Shown: positions 17,258 through 26,861 of the stretch, in pieces
Position numbering within the stretch: position 1 is the stretch's first letter
Layout of the letters: each line of letters begins with the position of its first letter
DNA from: Planctomycetota bacterium
Lineage (GTDB): Bacteria; Planctomycetota; Brocadiia; SM23-32
Length of the DNA: 37,854 bases
Assembly: GCA_021161675.1 (NCBI GenBank)
Contig: JAGHAF010000004.1
Coordinates: 1 to 37,854, forward strand
Direction: 5' to 3'
Position numbers and translations under genes: made by a program
The notes under the pieces: model-generated
Told to the model about the DNA's origin: nothing
What the model saw: only the letters and a program-made list of their open reading frames with translations
Databases searched by the model: none

Positions 17258-18295
17258 TTATTCCTCTTCATCTGTTTCTTGTTCTTCTTCAGGCTGTCGC
17301 TCTTGCGCGGCCAACTGGCCGATTTCCAGGCCCTGTTCGGCCAACTTCTCACCCAGTTCATCCATAGTGACTTTGCCCAGGTTGCGGACCTTGAGCAGAT
17401 CATCCGGGCTTATCCGTAGCAGGTCCCGCACGGTCTTGGCCTTAATATTCTTCAGGCAGTTTGACGCCCGCGCGCTCAGGTCAAGCGCCGCCAACGGCAT
17501 AGAAAGCTTCGACTCCGGGATCTCGGGCTCTTCCAGGTGTTTGACCTCCGGGATAGGTTCCGGCGCCTCCTGAGGGAGCCGTCGGGAGAGCTCGAAGTAT
17601 TCAACGAATGGGTTCAGGTGCTTGCGAAGGATCTTGGCCGCCTCCACCAGGGCCATCTCCGGGCTGACCGCTCCGTTCGTATCAATGCTGAGGAGCAGGC
17701 GATCATAATTAGTCCGGCGCCCCACACGGGTATCCGCCACTGTGTAGCTCACTTTCTGCACGGGCGAGAAGAGGGCGTCTACAGGAAGAAAGCCGACCGT
17801 CCTATCCAGATTCAACTCCTCTGAGGGGACGTAACCACGCCCCTTGCGCACGGTTAGGGTGCACTCGAAATCGACGGCGTCCGTCAGTGTCGCGATGAGA
17901 CGCCCGGGATTTACGACCTCCACGTCGGAATCGGGTTCGATGTCGCCGGCCCTGACCGGTCCCTTTCCGTGCCCCACGAGGTGGAGCTGTTTTTCTTCAT
18001 CCGGGTAGACTTTCAGGACGACCTCTTTCAAGTTGAGCAGGATTTCAGGGATATCCTCCAAGACGCCGTCAAGAGCGGTGAGCTCCTGGCTCACCCCCTT
18101 TATCCTGGCGCCTATGACCGCCGCTCCTTCGATAGAAGACAGCAGCACCCGCCGCAGGCTGTTTCCAACAGTGTGGCCGAACCCGCGTTCGAAGGGCTCT
18201 GCCGTGAACTCGCCGTGCGTGCTGGTGAGAGATTGCTTATCAACTATCACCTGGAAAGGCAGCTCCAGCCCACGCCACCTGACTCTGACAGCCAT
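17258..18295 (-). CDS. rpoA: DNA-directed RNA polymerase alpha subunit
   Basis: EPFERGFGHTVGNSLRRVLLSSIEGAAV; alpha-CTD LDLSARASNCLKNIKAKTVRDLLRISPDDLLKVRNLGKVTMDEL. Likely start MAVRVRW at 18295. Confidence 0.97.
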   Translation of the reverse strand: MAVRVRWRGLELPFQVIVDKQSLTSTHGEFTAEPFERGFGHTVGNSLRRVLLSSIEGAAVIGARIKGVSQELTALDGVLEDIPEILLNLKEVVLKVYPDEEKQLHLVGHGKGPVRAGDIEPDSDVEVVNPGRLIATLTDAVDFECTLTVRKGRGYVPSEELNLDRTVGFLPVDALFSPVQKVSYTVADTRVGRRTNYDRLLLSIDTNGAVSPEMALVEAAKILRKHLNPFVEYFELSRRLPQEAPEPIPEVKHLEEPEIPESKLSMPLAALDLSARASNCLKNIKAKTVRDLLRISPDDLLKVRNLGKVTMDELGEKLAEQGLEIGQLAAQERQPEEEQETDEEE

Positions 18296-18354
18296 GTATC
18301 TGCCTCCGGTTAGTCGAGAAAAAAGAAAGTAAGGTCCCAACCACGCGGCCCGTC

Positions 18355-18978
18355 TCAGCGCGAACAGAACTCCACGACCAGCCCTTCATCTATCGGGAGC
18401 GTGACGTCTTCCCTAACGGGCATCCGCACGCATCTTATAGTCAGGTCGGCGTCGTTGACCTCGAGCCAACCAGTCTCCGGGTGACCCATCTCTTCCCGGT
18501 TCGAGCGAACCATGTCCAGAACAGCATCCTTCGGTTCGGGACGGATCACGTCGCCTTCTTCTATGAGATAGCCCGGGCGGTCACCAGTTCTTCCGTTGAC
18601 TTGAATGTGCCCGTGGGTGAGCAATTGCCGGGCCTGCGGACGGGACACGGCGAACCCGCAGACTGTCAACACGCTGTCTAAGCGCCGTTCCAGCCTGCTC
18701 AGCAGGTTCTCGCCCGTGTTGCCCCTGGCCTTGGCCGCATCGCTGAAGTAACGGCGGAACTGTCTCTCCAGCACCCCGTAGTAGCGTTTGCACTTCTGCT
18801 TTTCGCGCAGTCTAACCGCATAAGAACTTGGCCGTCCCCGTCGCCAACCGTGCATGCCTGGCGGCTTGTTCCGCCCCTCCATGGGACATTTGGCGCCCTG
18901 ACAGCGGGCGCCCTTCAGGAAGAGCTTTTCCCCTTCCCGTCGGCACAGTTTGCACTTCGGTCCGTTCTGTCTCGCCAT
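18355..18978 (-). CDS. rpsD: 30S ribosomal protein S4, zinc-binding (C+) type
   Basis: MARQNGPKCKLCRREGEKLFLKGARCQGAKC; S4 RNA-binding domain SRPQARQLLTHGHIQVNG. Confidence 0.97.
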   Translation of the reverse strand: MARQNGPKCKLCRREGEKLFLKGARCQGAKCPMEGRNKPPGMHGWRRGRPSSYAVRLREKQKCKRYYGVLERQFRRYFSDAAKARGNTGENLLSRLERRLDSVLTVCGFAVSRPQARQLLTHGHIQVNGRTGDRPGYLIEEGDVIRPEPKDAVLDMVRSNREEMGHPETGWLEVNDADLTIRCVRMPVREDVTLPIDEGLVVEFCSR

Positions 18979-19027
18979 GTTTTCCAACCCTGTTTGCAGG
19001 TTTATGTTCGATTACTACGGCGCCCGC

Positions 19028-19405
19028 TCAGCCGCGACGGCGTTTGGCCGGACGGCACCCGTCATGAGGCAGCGGGGTCACGTCTTCAATGGACTTGACC
19101 GACAGTCCAGCCCCTTCCAGACCTGTAACGGCCGGTTCGCGCCCCGAGCCAGGTCCTTTGAGTTTGACCTCTATCTCTTCGATACCCAGGCGGCGGGCTT
19201 TCTCCGCGACGCGCTCCGCCGTTCGCTGAGCTGCGAAGGGCGTTCCCTTACGGGTGTGTTGGAACCCGCAGGAACCCGCAGTCTCAAAGCACAGCACGTC
19301 CCCTTTCAGGTCGGTGATCGTGATGCGAATGTTATTGAAAGTCGCCTGCACGTGTGCGATAGCCCTGCTGCCCACACGCCGGCTCAGCCTCTTCTTGTTC
19401 GCCAT
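19028..19405 (-). CDS. rpsK: 30S ribosomal protein S11
   Basis: AIAHVQATFNNIRITITDLKGDVL, RKGTPFAAQ, VKLKGPGSGRE. Confidence 0.97.
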   Translation of the reverse strand: MANKKRLSRRVGSRAIAHVQATFNNIRITITDLKGDVLCFETAGSCGFQHTRKGTPFAAQRTAERVAEKARRLGIEEIEVKLKGPGSGREPAVTGLEGAGLSVKSIEDVTPLPHDGCRPAKRRRG

Positions 19406-19443
19406 TGCCCGGACCCTTCACTACAGTGTGCGCTGATCCTCGC

Positions 19444-20265
19444 TCACAATTCCTCTTCCGTGATTATTCCTGGACAGTACTTCTCTATGCGGGGCTGAAC
19501 GCCGAAAAACGACTTCAGCGCTTTGTAACCCACGTCGGCGCCGGGGCGCTTGCCCCGCCTTGTCCTGCGGGCGCAGATACACAGATTCTTCGGCGTCAGC
19601 CGGGGAGAAGCGATCTCCTGCATCTCAACGTAGTACCCGGCGCTCTTCAGAAACTGCGCTCTCAGCGCATCGGTAAGCATGTTCGCCAGCCGATAACGAA
19701 TAAGCCCGAACTCCGCCATGGGCCGCAGCCCGGGGCCGTTCTTTATCTGGCCGCGTATCTGGTTCTGGCAACAAGGCACCGCCAGTATCAGCGCCGCGCC
19801 GAGCTGGATGCCCTTGGCTATGGCCTCGTCCGTGGCGCTGTCGCACGCGTGAAGCGAGACGACCAGGTCGAACTCTTCTTCGCTTTCGAACTCCAGCGTC
19901 CGGCCGGCGACGCAGCGCACCCGCTTCAGACCCAGCGCGAAGGCTATGTTCCGGCACTTTTCGATGAGCTGTTCGTTGGTGTCAACAGCAACCAGATCGA
20001 CCTGCTTGCCATCCAGCTCTTCGAGAAGCTTCAACAACACAATACCGAGGTAGCTTTTCCCGCAAGCGAAGTCCGCGATGCGCAGCCTGTTCTTCTTGGC
20101 GAGAAAGCTGCGGACGTAGCGCAGGATAACCTCGCAGAACCCGGCCACCTCACGCAGCTTCTTGTCGCCGCGAGAGTCGAGTTGCCCGTGCGGACCCATC
20201 AACTCCAGCGTTTTGAGCAATTCCGCATCCGCCCGCAGACGCCGCAGTATGTCACCATTCTGCAC
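19444..20265 (-). CDS. Class I SAM-dependent methyltransferase (Methyltransf_32/METTL25-like family by motif)
   Basis: ADFACGKSYLGIVLLKLL (motif I), VAVDTNEQLIEKC, SLHACDSATDEAIAKGI, VPCCQNQ. Lies within the alpha-operon cluster with 38-nt gaps on each side. Confidence 0.85.
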   Translation of the reverse strand: MQNGDILRRLRADAELLKTLELMGPHGQLDSRGDKKLREVAGFCEVILRYVRSFLAKKNRLRIADFACGKSYLGIVLLKLLEELDGKQVDLVAVDTNEQLIEKCRNIAFALGLKRVRCVAGRTLEFESEEEFDLVVSLHACDSATDEAIAKGIQLGAALILAVPCCQNQIRGQIKNGPGLRPMAEFGLIRYRLANMLTDALRAQFLKSAGYYVEMQEIASPRLTPKNLCICARRTRRGKRPGADVGYKALKSFFGVQPRIEKYCPGIITEEEL

Positions 20266-20303
20266 GGTTTAGTCCCTGGGGGCGAGCGGCCCGGCAGTAC
20301 GCG

Positions 20304-20690
20304 TTAGTGTCCGAGTTCTTTGACGCCCTTCTTTCCGGCCACGGTGCGTTTCTTGCCTTTGCGGGTGCGGGCATTCGTTCGTGTTCGCTGTCCTCGCAGG
20401 GGCAAGCCTTTACGGTGACGCGTGCCACGGTAGCAGTTAATCTCCCGCAGCCGAGCGATGTTGGAACTTTCCAGTCTCCGCAGCTCGCCCTCGATAATGA
20501 AATTCTTATCCACGTAGGCGGCGATTCGGCTCAGTTCGTCCTCGCTGAGCTGATGCGCTCGCTTGTCCGGCTCAATGCCGAGCACCGCACATACGGACTC
20601 CGCAGATGTGCGGCCGATCCCATAGATGTATGTCAGCGCGATGACCGTGCGCTTATCCGCCGGTATGTCAACTCCTACAACACGAGGCAT
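20304..20690 (-). CDS. rpsM: 30S ribosomal protein S13
   Basis: [61 protein letters not shown]. Confidence 0.98.
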   Translation of the reverse strand: MPRVVGVDIPADKRTVIALTYIYGIGRTSAESVCAVLGIEPDKRAHQLSEDELSRIAAYVDKNFIIEGELRRLESSNIARLREINCYRGTRHRKGLPLRGQRTRTNARTRKGKKRTVAGKKGVKELGH

Positions 20691-20724
20691 TTTCCGCTTC
20701 GAGCCTCCGCTTATTTTCCCAGGG

Positions 20725-20838
20725 CTAGCCCTGGCGCTGTTTATGCCGCGGGTTGCGGCAGATAACCCTTACGACTCCCTTGCGGCGGATGATCTTACAG
20801 TCCTCGCACATTCTTTTTACTGATGCCCGGACTTTCAT
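20725..20838 (-). CDS. rpmJ: 50S ribosomal protein L36, too short for the ORF track
   Basis: Manual translation on the minus strand: [37 protein letters not shown]. Confidence 0.97.
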   Translation of the reverse strand: MKVRASVKRMCEDCKIIRRKGVVRVICRNPRHKQRQG

Positions 20839-20887
20839 TTCCTCTGGCCCTTTATCACTCAAATGGCGTCAACACGACAGCCGTGAT

Positions 20888-21103
20888 TCAATCACGCCAC
20901 ACGATGCGCGCTTTCGTCAGATCGTAAGGTGACATCTCCAGGGTCACGCTATCCCCTGGCAGAATAGTAATAAACCTCATTCGCATCTTGCCGGAAGCGT
21001 GAGCCAGCACCTCGTGCCCGTCTTCCAGCTCCACTTTGAACCTGGCGTTGGGCAGGGCTTTTTTCACGGTTCCTTGCACTTTGATGGGTTCTTCTTTTGC
21101 CAT
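20888..21103 (-). CDS. infA: Translation initiation factor IF-1
   Basis: [71 protein letters not shown]. Confidence 0.97.
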   Translation of the reverse strand: MAKEEPIKVQGTVKKALPNARFKVELEDGHEVLAHASGKMRMRFITILPGDSVTLEMSPYDLTKARIVWRD

Positions 21104-21122
21104 TTTTCAACACACTCGGGGG

Positions 21123-21151
21123 ATTATAGCAATTCCATGCCCGTCCTGCAA
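21123..21151 (-). promoter_or_regulatory. Candidate internal promoter upstream of infA
   Basis: Minus strand: TTGCAG, 17-nt spacer, TATAAT, in the map-infA gap. Confidence 0.65.
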
Positions 21152-21156
21152 AAGTC

Positions 21157-21918
21157 TTAGCTCAAAGTTAGTATAATCGGCCCGTCTGCGTCGATCGCCA
21201 CCGTATGCTCGAAATGGGCCGAGGGCCTTCCATCTTTCGTCACCACGGTCCAGCCGTCGGATAGCACCTTTGTCCTGTGCGTGCCGGCGTTCAGCATCGG
21301 CTCAATGGCCAGCGCCATCCCCTGCTCCAGGACCGGGCCCTGCCACATTACTCGCCGCGGCACGTAGTTGGGAACCTTCGGCTCCTCGTGCAGCTCCCGG
21401 CCGATGCCGTGCCCGGTGTAGTCCCGCACCACGTTGTAGCCGCGCTGCTCCGCCGTGCGCTGTATGCTGGAGCAGACCTCGCGCAACCTCACGCCCGGCT
21501 TCAACGCCGCGATGCCCGCGCTAAGGGCGTCGCGGGTGGCGCCCATGAGCCGCTCTATCTCCTCGCTCACGCTTCCCACGGGCACGCTGATCGCCGCATC
21601 GCCGTGATAACCGTCCAGCGCGACGCCGACGTCCAGCTTCAGCAGGTCGCCTTCCTTCAGTCTGCGCGCGCCGGGAATGCCGTGGACGATCTCTTCGTTC
21701 ACGCTCGTGCAGATGCTGGCGGGGAAACCTCTGTAACCCTTAAAGGACGCCTTTGCGCCCTGCGCCCGGATGTAGTCGGCGGCGGCGCTGTCAAGCTCTT
21801 TGGTGCTGATTCCAGGTTCGACCATCTCTGAGAGCAGTTGGAGCGTCTCCCCAACGATCCGTCCGGCGGAGCGCATCTTCGCCACCTCGAGTGGGGATTT
21901 CAGATTGATCTCGGCCAT
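21157..21918 (-). CDS. map: Methionine aminopeptidase type I
   Basis: EVAKMRSAGRIVGETL, SVNEEIVHGIP, LKLDVGVALDGYHGDAA, YTGHGIGRELHEEP. Confidence 0.97.
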   Translation of the reverse strand: MAEINLKSPLEVAKMRSAGRIVGETLQLLSEMVEPGISTKELDSAAADYIRAQGAKASFKGYRGFPASICTSVNEEIVHGIPGARRLKEGDLLKLDVGVALDGYHGDAAISVPVGSVSEEIERLMGATRDALSAGIAALKPGVRLREVCSSIQRTAEQRGYNVVRDYTGHGIGRELHEEPKVPNYVPRRVMWQGPVLEQGMALAIEPMLNAGTHRTKVLSDGWTVVTKDGRPSAHFEHTVAIDADGPIILTLS

Positions 21919-22590
21919 TTACGTTCCAGTTTGCCGTGACATCAAGACGTCGCGCAGCAGTATCTCCGTGCGCCGCGTCACTTCATCCGGCTCGGCGGTG
22001 GCGTCCACTCTCCGCAGCAGATTCTTCTGATCGTAGAACTCCACCAGCGGCAGCGTTTTCTCTCTGTATTCGGCAAGCCGTTTCCCTATCGCCTGCTCTG
22101 AGCTGTCGCTGCGCACTCTTAGCTCTCCGCCGCACCTGTCACATATGCCGCTCTTGGCCGGCGGCATAAACACTATGTGATAATTGGCCCCGCACTGGGC
22201 GCATATCCGGCGCCCCGTCAGCCTCTCAATGATTGCATCCTCGGGTATGTCGAAGAAAAGCACGCCGTCGAGCGCCTCGCCGCGCTCTAGTAACATGCGC
22301 TCGAGGTCGCGGGCCTGCTGGATCGTCCGCGGATAGCCGTCCAATATGTAATCCTCCACGGATTCGATGACCATCTCCGCGACCACTCGGGAGGTCAGCT
22401 CGTCTGGGACCAGCTTGCCATTGTCAAGGTAGTCGGCGACCTCGAGGCCAAGCCGCAAGCCCTGAGCCATAGCCCGGCGGAAGATATCGCCCGTCGAAGC
22501 GTGGCTGACGGCGAACCTTTTCGCCATTCGCTGCGCCTGGGTGCCCTTTCCGGCCCCGGGAGGCCCAAGGAAAACTACTTTCACGCTCAC
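21919..22590 (-). CDS. adk: Adenylate kinase, zinc-lid type
   Basis: FLGPPGAGKGTQA; DGYPRTIQQA; lid cysteines CAQC...CDRC. Confidence 0.97.
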   Translation of the reverse strand: MSVKVVFLGPPGAGKGTQAQRMAKRFAVSHASTGDIFRRAMAQGLRLGLEVADYLDNGKLVPDELTSRVVAEMVIESVEDYILDGYPRTIQQARDLERMLLERGEALDGVLFFDIPEDAIIERLTGRRICAQCGANYHIVFMPPAKSGICDRCGGELRVRSDSSEQAIGKRLAEYREKTLPLVEFYDQKNLLRRVDATAEPDEVTRRTEILLRDVLMSRQTGT

Positions 22591-22684
22591 ATGTCTCCTG
22601 TTTGAGCAAGAGAAGAGAACAGGCGCCAGCAGAAAGCCCTCCGTCGCTCTCGCGCCGCCGCCTCCTGTCTCCTGATTCCCGCTT

Positions 22685-24073
22685 TCAGCGCCGTCGGCTC
22701 CGCCGGCGTCCTCCGGCTCCGGCGCCGAAACCGCTGTAACGTCGCATTTCGAGATGGTCGTTGATCCGCCGCACCAGGTCCAGCGACACGCCCACCACGA
22801 TCAGAATGCTGGTGCCGCCCATCAAGCCTGCCACGCCCCAGTAACCGCCGAGGCTGGCGGCAATCACCGTCGGCAGCAGAGCGATGGCCAGCAGAAACGA
22901 TGCGCCCGCCAGCGTGATACGGTTCATAATGCCCTCCAGGTAATTGGCGGTGCGCTGGCCGGGCCGAATGCCGGGGATGAAGCTGCCGTAGCTCTGCAGG
23001 TTCTCGCTCATTTCTTTCGGGTTGAAAACCACGGCTGTCCAAAAGTAGCAGAAAAAGAAGATCAGCAGCCCGTAGACCGTCACGTACGTAAAGGGCACGC
23101 TCTTGCCCGTGGGGCCGAACATCGTGCTTATCTTCTTGAAGAATCCGTACCAGAAACTCCCCGATTTCATCGAGTTGATGGCCCATTTCGCAATGAACTG
23201 CGGGAATTGAAGAAGCACCGAGGCAAAGATGATCGGCAGAACGCCGGCCGTGTTAACACGCAGTGGCAGGTAATGCTTCTGGCCGCCGTAGACCTTCGGC
23301 CCTCGCACATGCTTTTGCTGCTGGACTGGTATCCTCCGCTCGCCCTGGGTGATGTAGACAATCGCCACGATTATGCCGACAAACAGCGCCAGCAGCACAA
23401 TCACCGTCAGGATCGCGTTTTGCTGGCTCTCCTCGTTCTGAATCCGTTCGCTAAGCTGCATGATGGCCCGCGGAAATCTGGCAAGGATATTGATCATGAT
23501 GATCATTGATATCCCGTTGCCAATGCCGTGCTGATCAATCTGCTCACCCAGCCACATCAGGAACATCGTGCCCGCGGTCAGGAGCAGCGCGCCGACGAAC
23601 ACGAACTTCACCGAACCGAACCATGTCGCCGTTATGCTGCCCGCCACGATGTCCGTGCCGGCGAGCAGCGCTTTGGTCATAATGATGCCCTGAAACATGC
23701 AGACGCCAAGGGTCGTAACGCGGGTGTACTGGTTCAATTTGCGCTGCCCCGCCGCGCCCTCCCGTTTGAGCGCCTCCAGGCTGGGGACAACGTTGCCCAG
23801 CAGGGTGAAGATAATGGAAGCGGTGATGTAAGGCATGATGCCAAGCGCGAAGACGGCCCCCCTGCTCAGCGCGCCGCCGCTGAACAGGTTCAGCATGCCC
23901 ATTACGCCCCCGCCCATGCGCTCGAAATACTTCCCCAGCGCAGCCACGTCAATGCCCGGCAGGGGGATGTAGACCCCCATGCGGCAGATCGCGAGCAACC
24001 CCACCGTGATGAGCATCTTTTGGCGCAATTCGCGAATGCGCCAGGCGTTACCCATCTGTTCCATTAGAGTCAT
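22685..24073 (-). CDS. secY: Protein translocase subunit SecY
   Basis: RMGVYIPLPGIDV, LGIMPYITASIIFTLL, QGERRIPVQQ, NTAGVLPIIFAS; multi-TM; position after rplO. Confidence 0.97.
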   Translation of the reverse strand: MTLMEQMGNAWRIRELRQKMLITVGLLAICRMGVYIPLPGIDVAALGKYFERMGGGVMGMLNLFSGGALSRGAVFALGIMPYITASIIFTLLGNVVPSLEALKREGAAGQRKLNQYTRVTTLGVCMFQGIIMTKALLAGTDIVAGSITATWFGSVKFVFVGALLLTAGTMFLMWLGEQIDQHGIGNGISMIIMINILARFPRAIMQLSERIQNEESQQNAILTVIVLLALFVGIIVAIVYITQGERRIPVQQQKHVRGPKVYGGQKHYLPLRVNTAGVLPIIFASVLLQFPQFIAKWAINSMKSGSFWYGFFKKISTMFGPTGKSVPFTYVTVYGLLIFFFCYFWTAVVFNPKEMSENLQSYGSFIPGIRPGQRTANYLEGIMNRITLAGASFLLAIALLPTVIAASLGGYWGVAGLMGGTSILIVVGVSLDLVRRINDHLEMRRYSGFGAGAGGRRRSRRR

Positions 24074-24592
24074 TTATTCTTCCGAGCTTTCGCAGCGCTG
24101 GGACCGTTCAGTGGCGTCAGCGGCGGCGTGCAGAGCGCCCCGGGCCGCGCCCGCGGGATTCGCCACGCCTCCGGCCTGCTCGATTTTGGCGGCGGCGCTC
24201 TTGCTGAACGCATCGGCCCGGACAGTAAGGGGCCTGGTCAACTGTCCCTCTCCAAGCACTTTAACGCCGTTCGACGCGGGCTGTTTCACCAGCCCCGCCT
24301 CCTCCAGCAAGCGGGGCGTGACAACCGTGCCTTCTTCGAAACGGTTCAGTTGGCCCACGTTCACCACGCTGTACTCTTTGCGGAAGCGCGCGTTCGTGAA
24401 GCCTCGCTTCGGGAGGCGACGCCACAGGGGAATGTTGCCGCCCGTCATTCCGCGCACGCTCCACCCGCTTCGTGACCTGGCGCCATTATGGCCGCGCCCG
24501 GAGGTCTTGCCGCTGCCGCTGCCGCTGCCACGCCCTACCCGCTTGCGCCGCTTTCGGGCGTGAGATTGTCTTTTTGCCTGGCTGATGTCCAT
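24074..24592 (-). CDS. rplO: 50S ribosomal protein L15
   Basis: [32 protein letters not shown]-equivalent region; before secY. Confidence 0.95.
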   Translation of the reverse strand: MDISQAKRQSHARKRRKRVGRGSGSGSGKTSGRGHNGARSRSGWSVRGMTGGNIPLWRRLPKRGFTNARFRKEYSVVNVGQLNRFEEGTVVTPRLLEEAGLVKQPASNGVKVLGEGQLTRPLTVRADAFSKSAAAKIEQAGGVANPAGAARGALHAAADATERSQRCESSEE

Positions 24593-24643
24593 GACGCCAT
24601 ATCCCTTTCGGGTGAGAGTTGACCAGTTTGGTTCCGCCGCAAG

Positions 24644-25192
24644 CTATTCTTCGGCGCTCGCCTCTTTTGGTTGCCTGCTCAGTTCTGCCTGCGGATGATG
24701 GAGCTTGACCTCCATGCCCCGCAGCGCACTTACCTGTTCGGGGGAGCGGATCTTTCTGAGGGCGTTCATAGTGGCCTTGGCGACGTTCAGAGCGTTGCCG
24801 CTGCCCCGGACCTTGGTCAGCACATTGCGCACGCCCAGCACCTCGAGGATGGCCCGGACGGTGGCGCCGGCCTTAACCCCGGTCCCGGGGCTGGCGGGAC
24901 TGATAAGGACGTGCGCCGAGTCCTGCTCGCCCGTGACCTCGTGACCCACGGTGTCACCCACCAGGTAGACGTCGGTCATCGCGATCCGGGCCTCCTTGTT
25001 AGCCTTCTCGATGGCCATGGGCACGCCGCGGGCCTTCCCATAGCCGATCCCGACACGACCCTCTCCATTGCCAATCGCCACCAGGGCCGACACGCTCAGG
25101 CTGCGTCCGCCTTTGGTGACTTTACTGGGGAAGCGGATAGCGATCACGCGCTCCATCAGTCCGGAATCACTCTCTCTATCTGTGTAGGCCAT
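24644..25192 (-). CDS. rpsE: 30S ribosomal protein S5
   Basis: LMERVIAIRFPSKVTKGGRSLSVSALVAIGNGEGRVGIGYGKARGVPMAIEKA. Confidence 0.97.
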   Translation of the reverse strand: MAYTDRESDSGLMERVIAIRFPSKVTKGGRSLSVSALVAIGNGEGRVGIGYGKARGVPMAIEKANKEARIAMTDVYLVGDTVGHEVTGEQDSAHVLISPASPGTGVKAGATVRAILEVLGVRNVLTKVRGSGNALNVAKATMNALRKIRSPEQVSALRGMEVKLHHPQAELSRQPKEASAEE

Positions 25193-25212
25193 TCGACCTC
25201 CCGGTTATTTCC

Positions 25213-25596
25213 TCAGAACCCTTCCGCGCCTGCTTCTTTGAATTGCTCTCGCGCCGCTTCGGCCAGCGCCTTGACGCGGCCGTGGTAACTATAGCCGCCT
25301 CGGTCGAATACGACGGCCTTTATGCCATGCTCGAGGCACTTTTGGGCGACCAGCCTTCCCACTCTCACGGCGCTCTGGATGTTGCCGCCGCTGCCGATCT
25401 CGTCGCGGATCTCGGGGCTGAGTGTCGAGGCGGCGACCAGCGTTTTCTGATCCCAGTCATCAATGACCTGAGCGTAAATGTGCTTATTGCTCCGACTCAC
25501 ACAGAGTCGGGGGCGCTCGGCTGATCCTCCCACCTTCTTGCGCACACTGCGGTGCCGTCTTCGGTGGAGATGGGCTTTTCGTTTCGCTTTTTTCAT
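25213..25596 (-). CDS. rplR: 50S ribosomal protein L18
   Basis: [43 protein letters not shown]. Confidence 0.97.
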   Translation of the reverse strand: MKKAKRKAHLHRRRHRSVRKKVGGSAERPRLCVSRSNKHIYAQVIDDWDQKTLVAASTLSPEIRDEIGSGGNIQSAVRVGRLVAQKCLEHGIKAVVFDRGGYSYHGRVKALAEAAREQFKEAGAEGF

Positions 25597-25601
25597 CTTT
25601 T

Positions 25602-26174
25602 CTATTGCAGTCCTGTGAAAGCTTTGCCCTCTTTGCGGCGCACGTATTCGCCGGAGTAGCGTATTCCCTTGCCCTTATAGGGTTCTGGCGGGCGCACCGC
25701 CCGGATGCGCGCCGCGAACTGGCCCACCTTCTGTTTGTCAATCCCGCTCACGGTAAAACGGGCCGGGTTCTCCTGCTGGGCGTTGGCCCGCTCGACCTCT
25801 ACGGAGATACCTTCAGGCAGCTCGAACTCCACTTCGTGACAGAATCCGACCTGGAGAACAAGTTTGCTGCCGCGAAGGTCCACCTTGTAGCCCATTCCGT
25901 AGATCTCAAGCTTTTTCAGAAAGCCCTCGTGGACGCCCTGAACCTTGTTCATCAGCAGTGCCCGATGCAGGCCGTGGAAGGAACGGCCCTGGCGGTCGTC
26001 TCGCTTGCGTTCGACTCGCAACTCGCGCTTATCAACATCGTATTCAACCCCCAGGATTGCGGGGACCTGGTGATCCAGCTCTCCGAGTTTGCCCTTCAGG
26101 CCAATCTCGTTCCCGTTGATCGTCACTTCCACTTCATCCGGGACGGGGATGGGCTGTTTGCCTACGCGCGACAT
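25602..26174 (-). CDS. rplF: 50S ribosomal protein L6
   Basis: [55 protein letters not shown]. Confidence 0.98.
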   Translation of the reverse strand: MSRVGKQPIPVPDEVEVTINGNEIGLKGKLGELDHQVPAILGVEYDVDKRELRVERKRDDRQGRSFHGLHRALLMNKVQGVHEGFLKKLEIYGMGYKVDLRGSKLVLQVGFCHEVEFELPEGISVEVERANAQQENPARFTVSGIDKQKVGQFAARIRAVRPPEPYKGKGIRYSGEYVRRKEGKAFTGLQ

Positions 26175-26189
26175 GGGAAGTTCCCTCCG

Positions 26190-26585
26190 CTATACAACCA
26201 GACAAATAACTTCTCCGCCGACATTGTCCCGCCGGCACTCTCGATCGCTCAGCACGCCGCGGTTGGTGGACACAATCCAGATGCCGAGTCCGTTTCCCAC
26301 ATAGCCCAGCTCGTTTACGCTGCGATAGATCCGCCGCCCGGGTTTGGAAACCCTTTCCAAACGGTTGATCACCTTCTCGTCAAGCGGCCCGTATTTCAGA
26401 TATATCTTCAGCAGCTTGCGCGGCAGTTCGCCCGCCACCTGGTAGTCCTCGATGAATCCTTCCTCGCGCAGAACGCGCGCGATGTCCACTTTCAGCACGG
26501 AGGATGGCATCTCTACTGTCTCTCTGCGTATTGCCAGCGCGTTCCTGATGCGCGTCAGCATATCGGCCACAGGATCGGTCATCAT
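26190..26585 (-). CDS. rpsH: 30S ribosomal protein S8
   Basis: MTDPVADMLTRIRNALAIRRETVEMPSSVLK; STNRGVLSDRECRRDNVGGEVICLVV. Confidence 0.98.
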   Translation of the reverse strand: MMTDPVADMLTRIRNALAIRRETVEMPSSVLKVDIARVLREEGFIEDYQVAGELPRKLLKIYLKYGPLDEKVINRLERVSKPGRRIYRSVNELGYVGNGLGIWIVSTNRGVLSDRECRRDNVGGEVICLVV

Positions 26586-26643
26586 GATCGGTCGCCTTTA
26601 GGCTTGAACTCTCCTATCTGGTATTGTCATGCCGGCGCGTGTA

Positions 26644-26829
26644 TCACCAGCTTGCCTTAGTCACACCGGGTATCTTGCCCTGCCGGGCCAGGTTACGGAA
26701 GCAGATACGGCATATCTGAAACTTCCGCAGGTATCCTCGCGGCCGGCCGCAGAGTCTGCACCGGTTGGATTTCCGGGTGCTGTACTTTGGTTCGCGTGAC
26801 GCTCTTATTATCATCGCCTTCCGAGCCAT
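26644..26829 (-). CDS. rpsN: 30S ribosomal protein S14, zinc type
   Basis: 61-aa protein with [40 protein letters not shown]. Confidence 0.98.
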   Translation of the reverse strand: MARKAMIIRASREPKYSTRKSNRCRLCGRPRGYLRKFQICRICFRNLARQGKIPGVTKASW

Positions 26830-26861
26830 TTCAGACAGCGCACCTCCAAAAAAATAATCGC

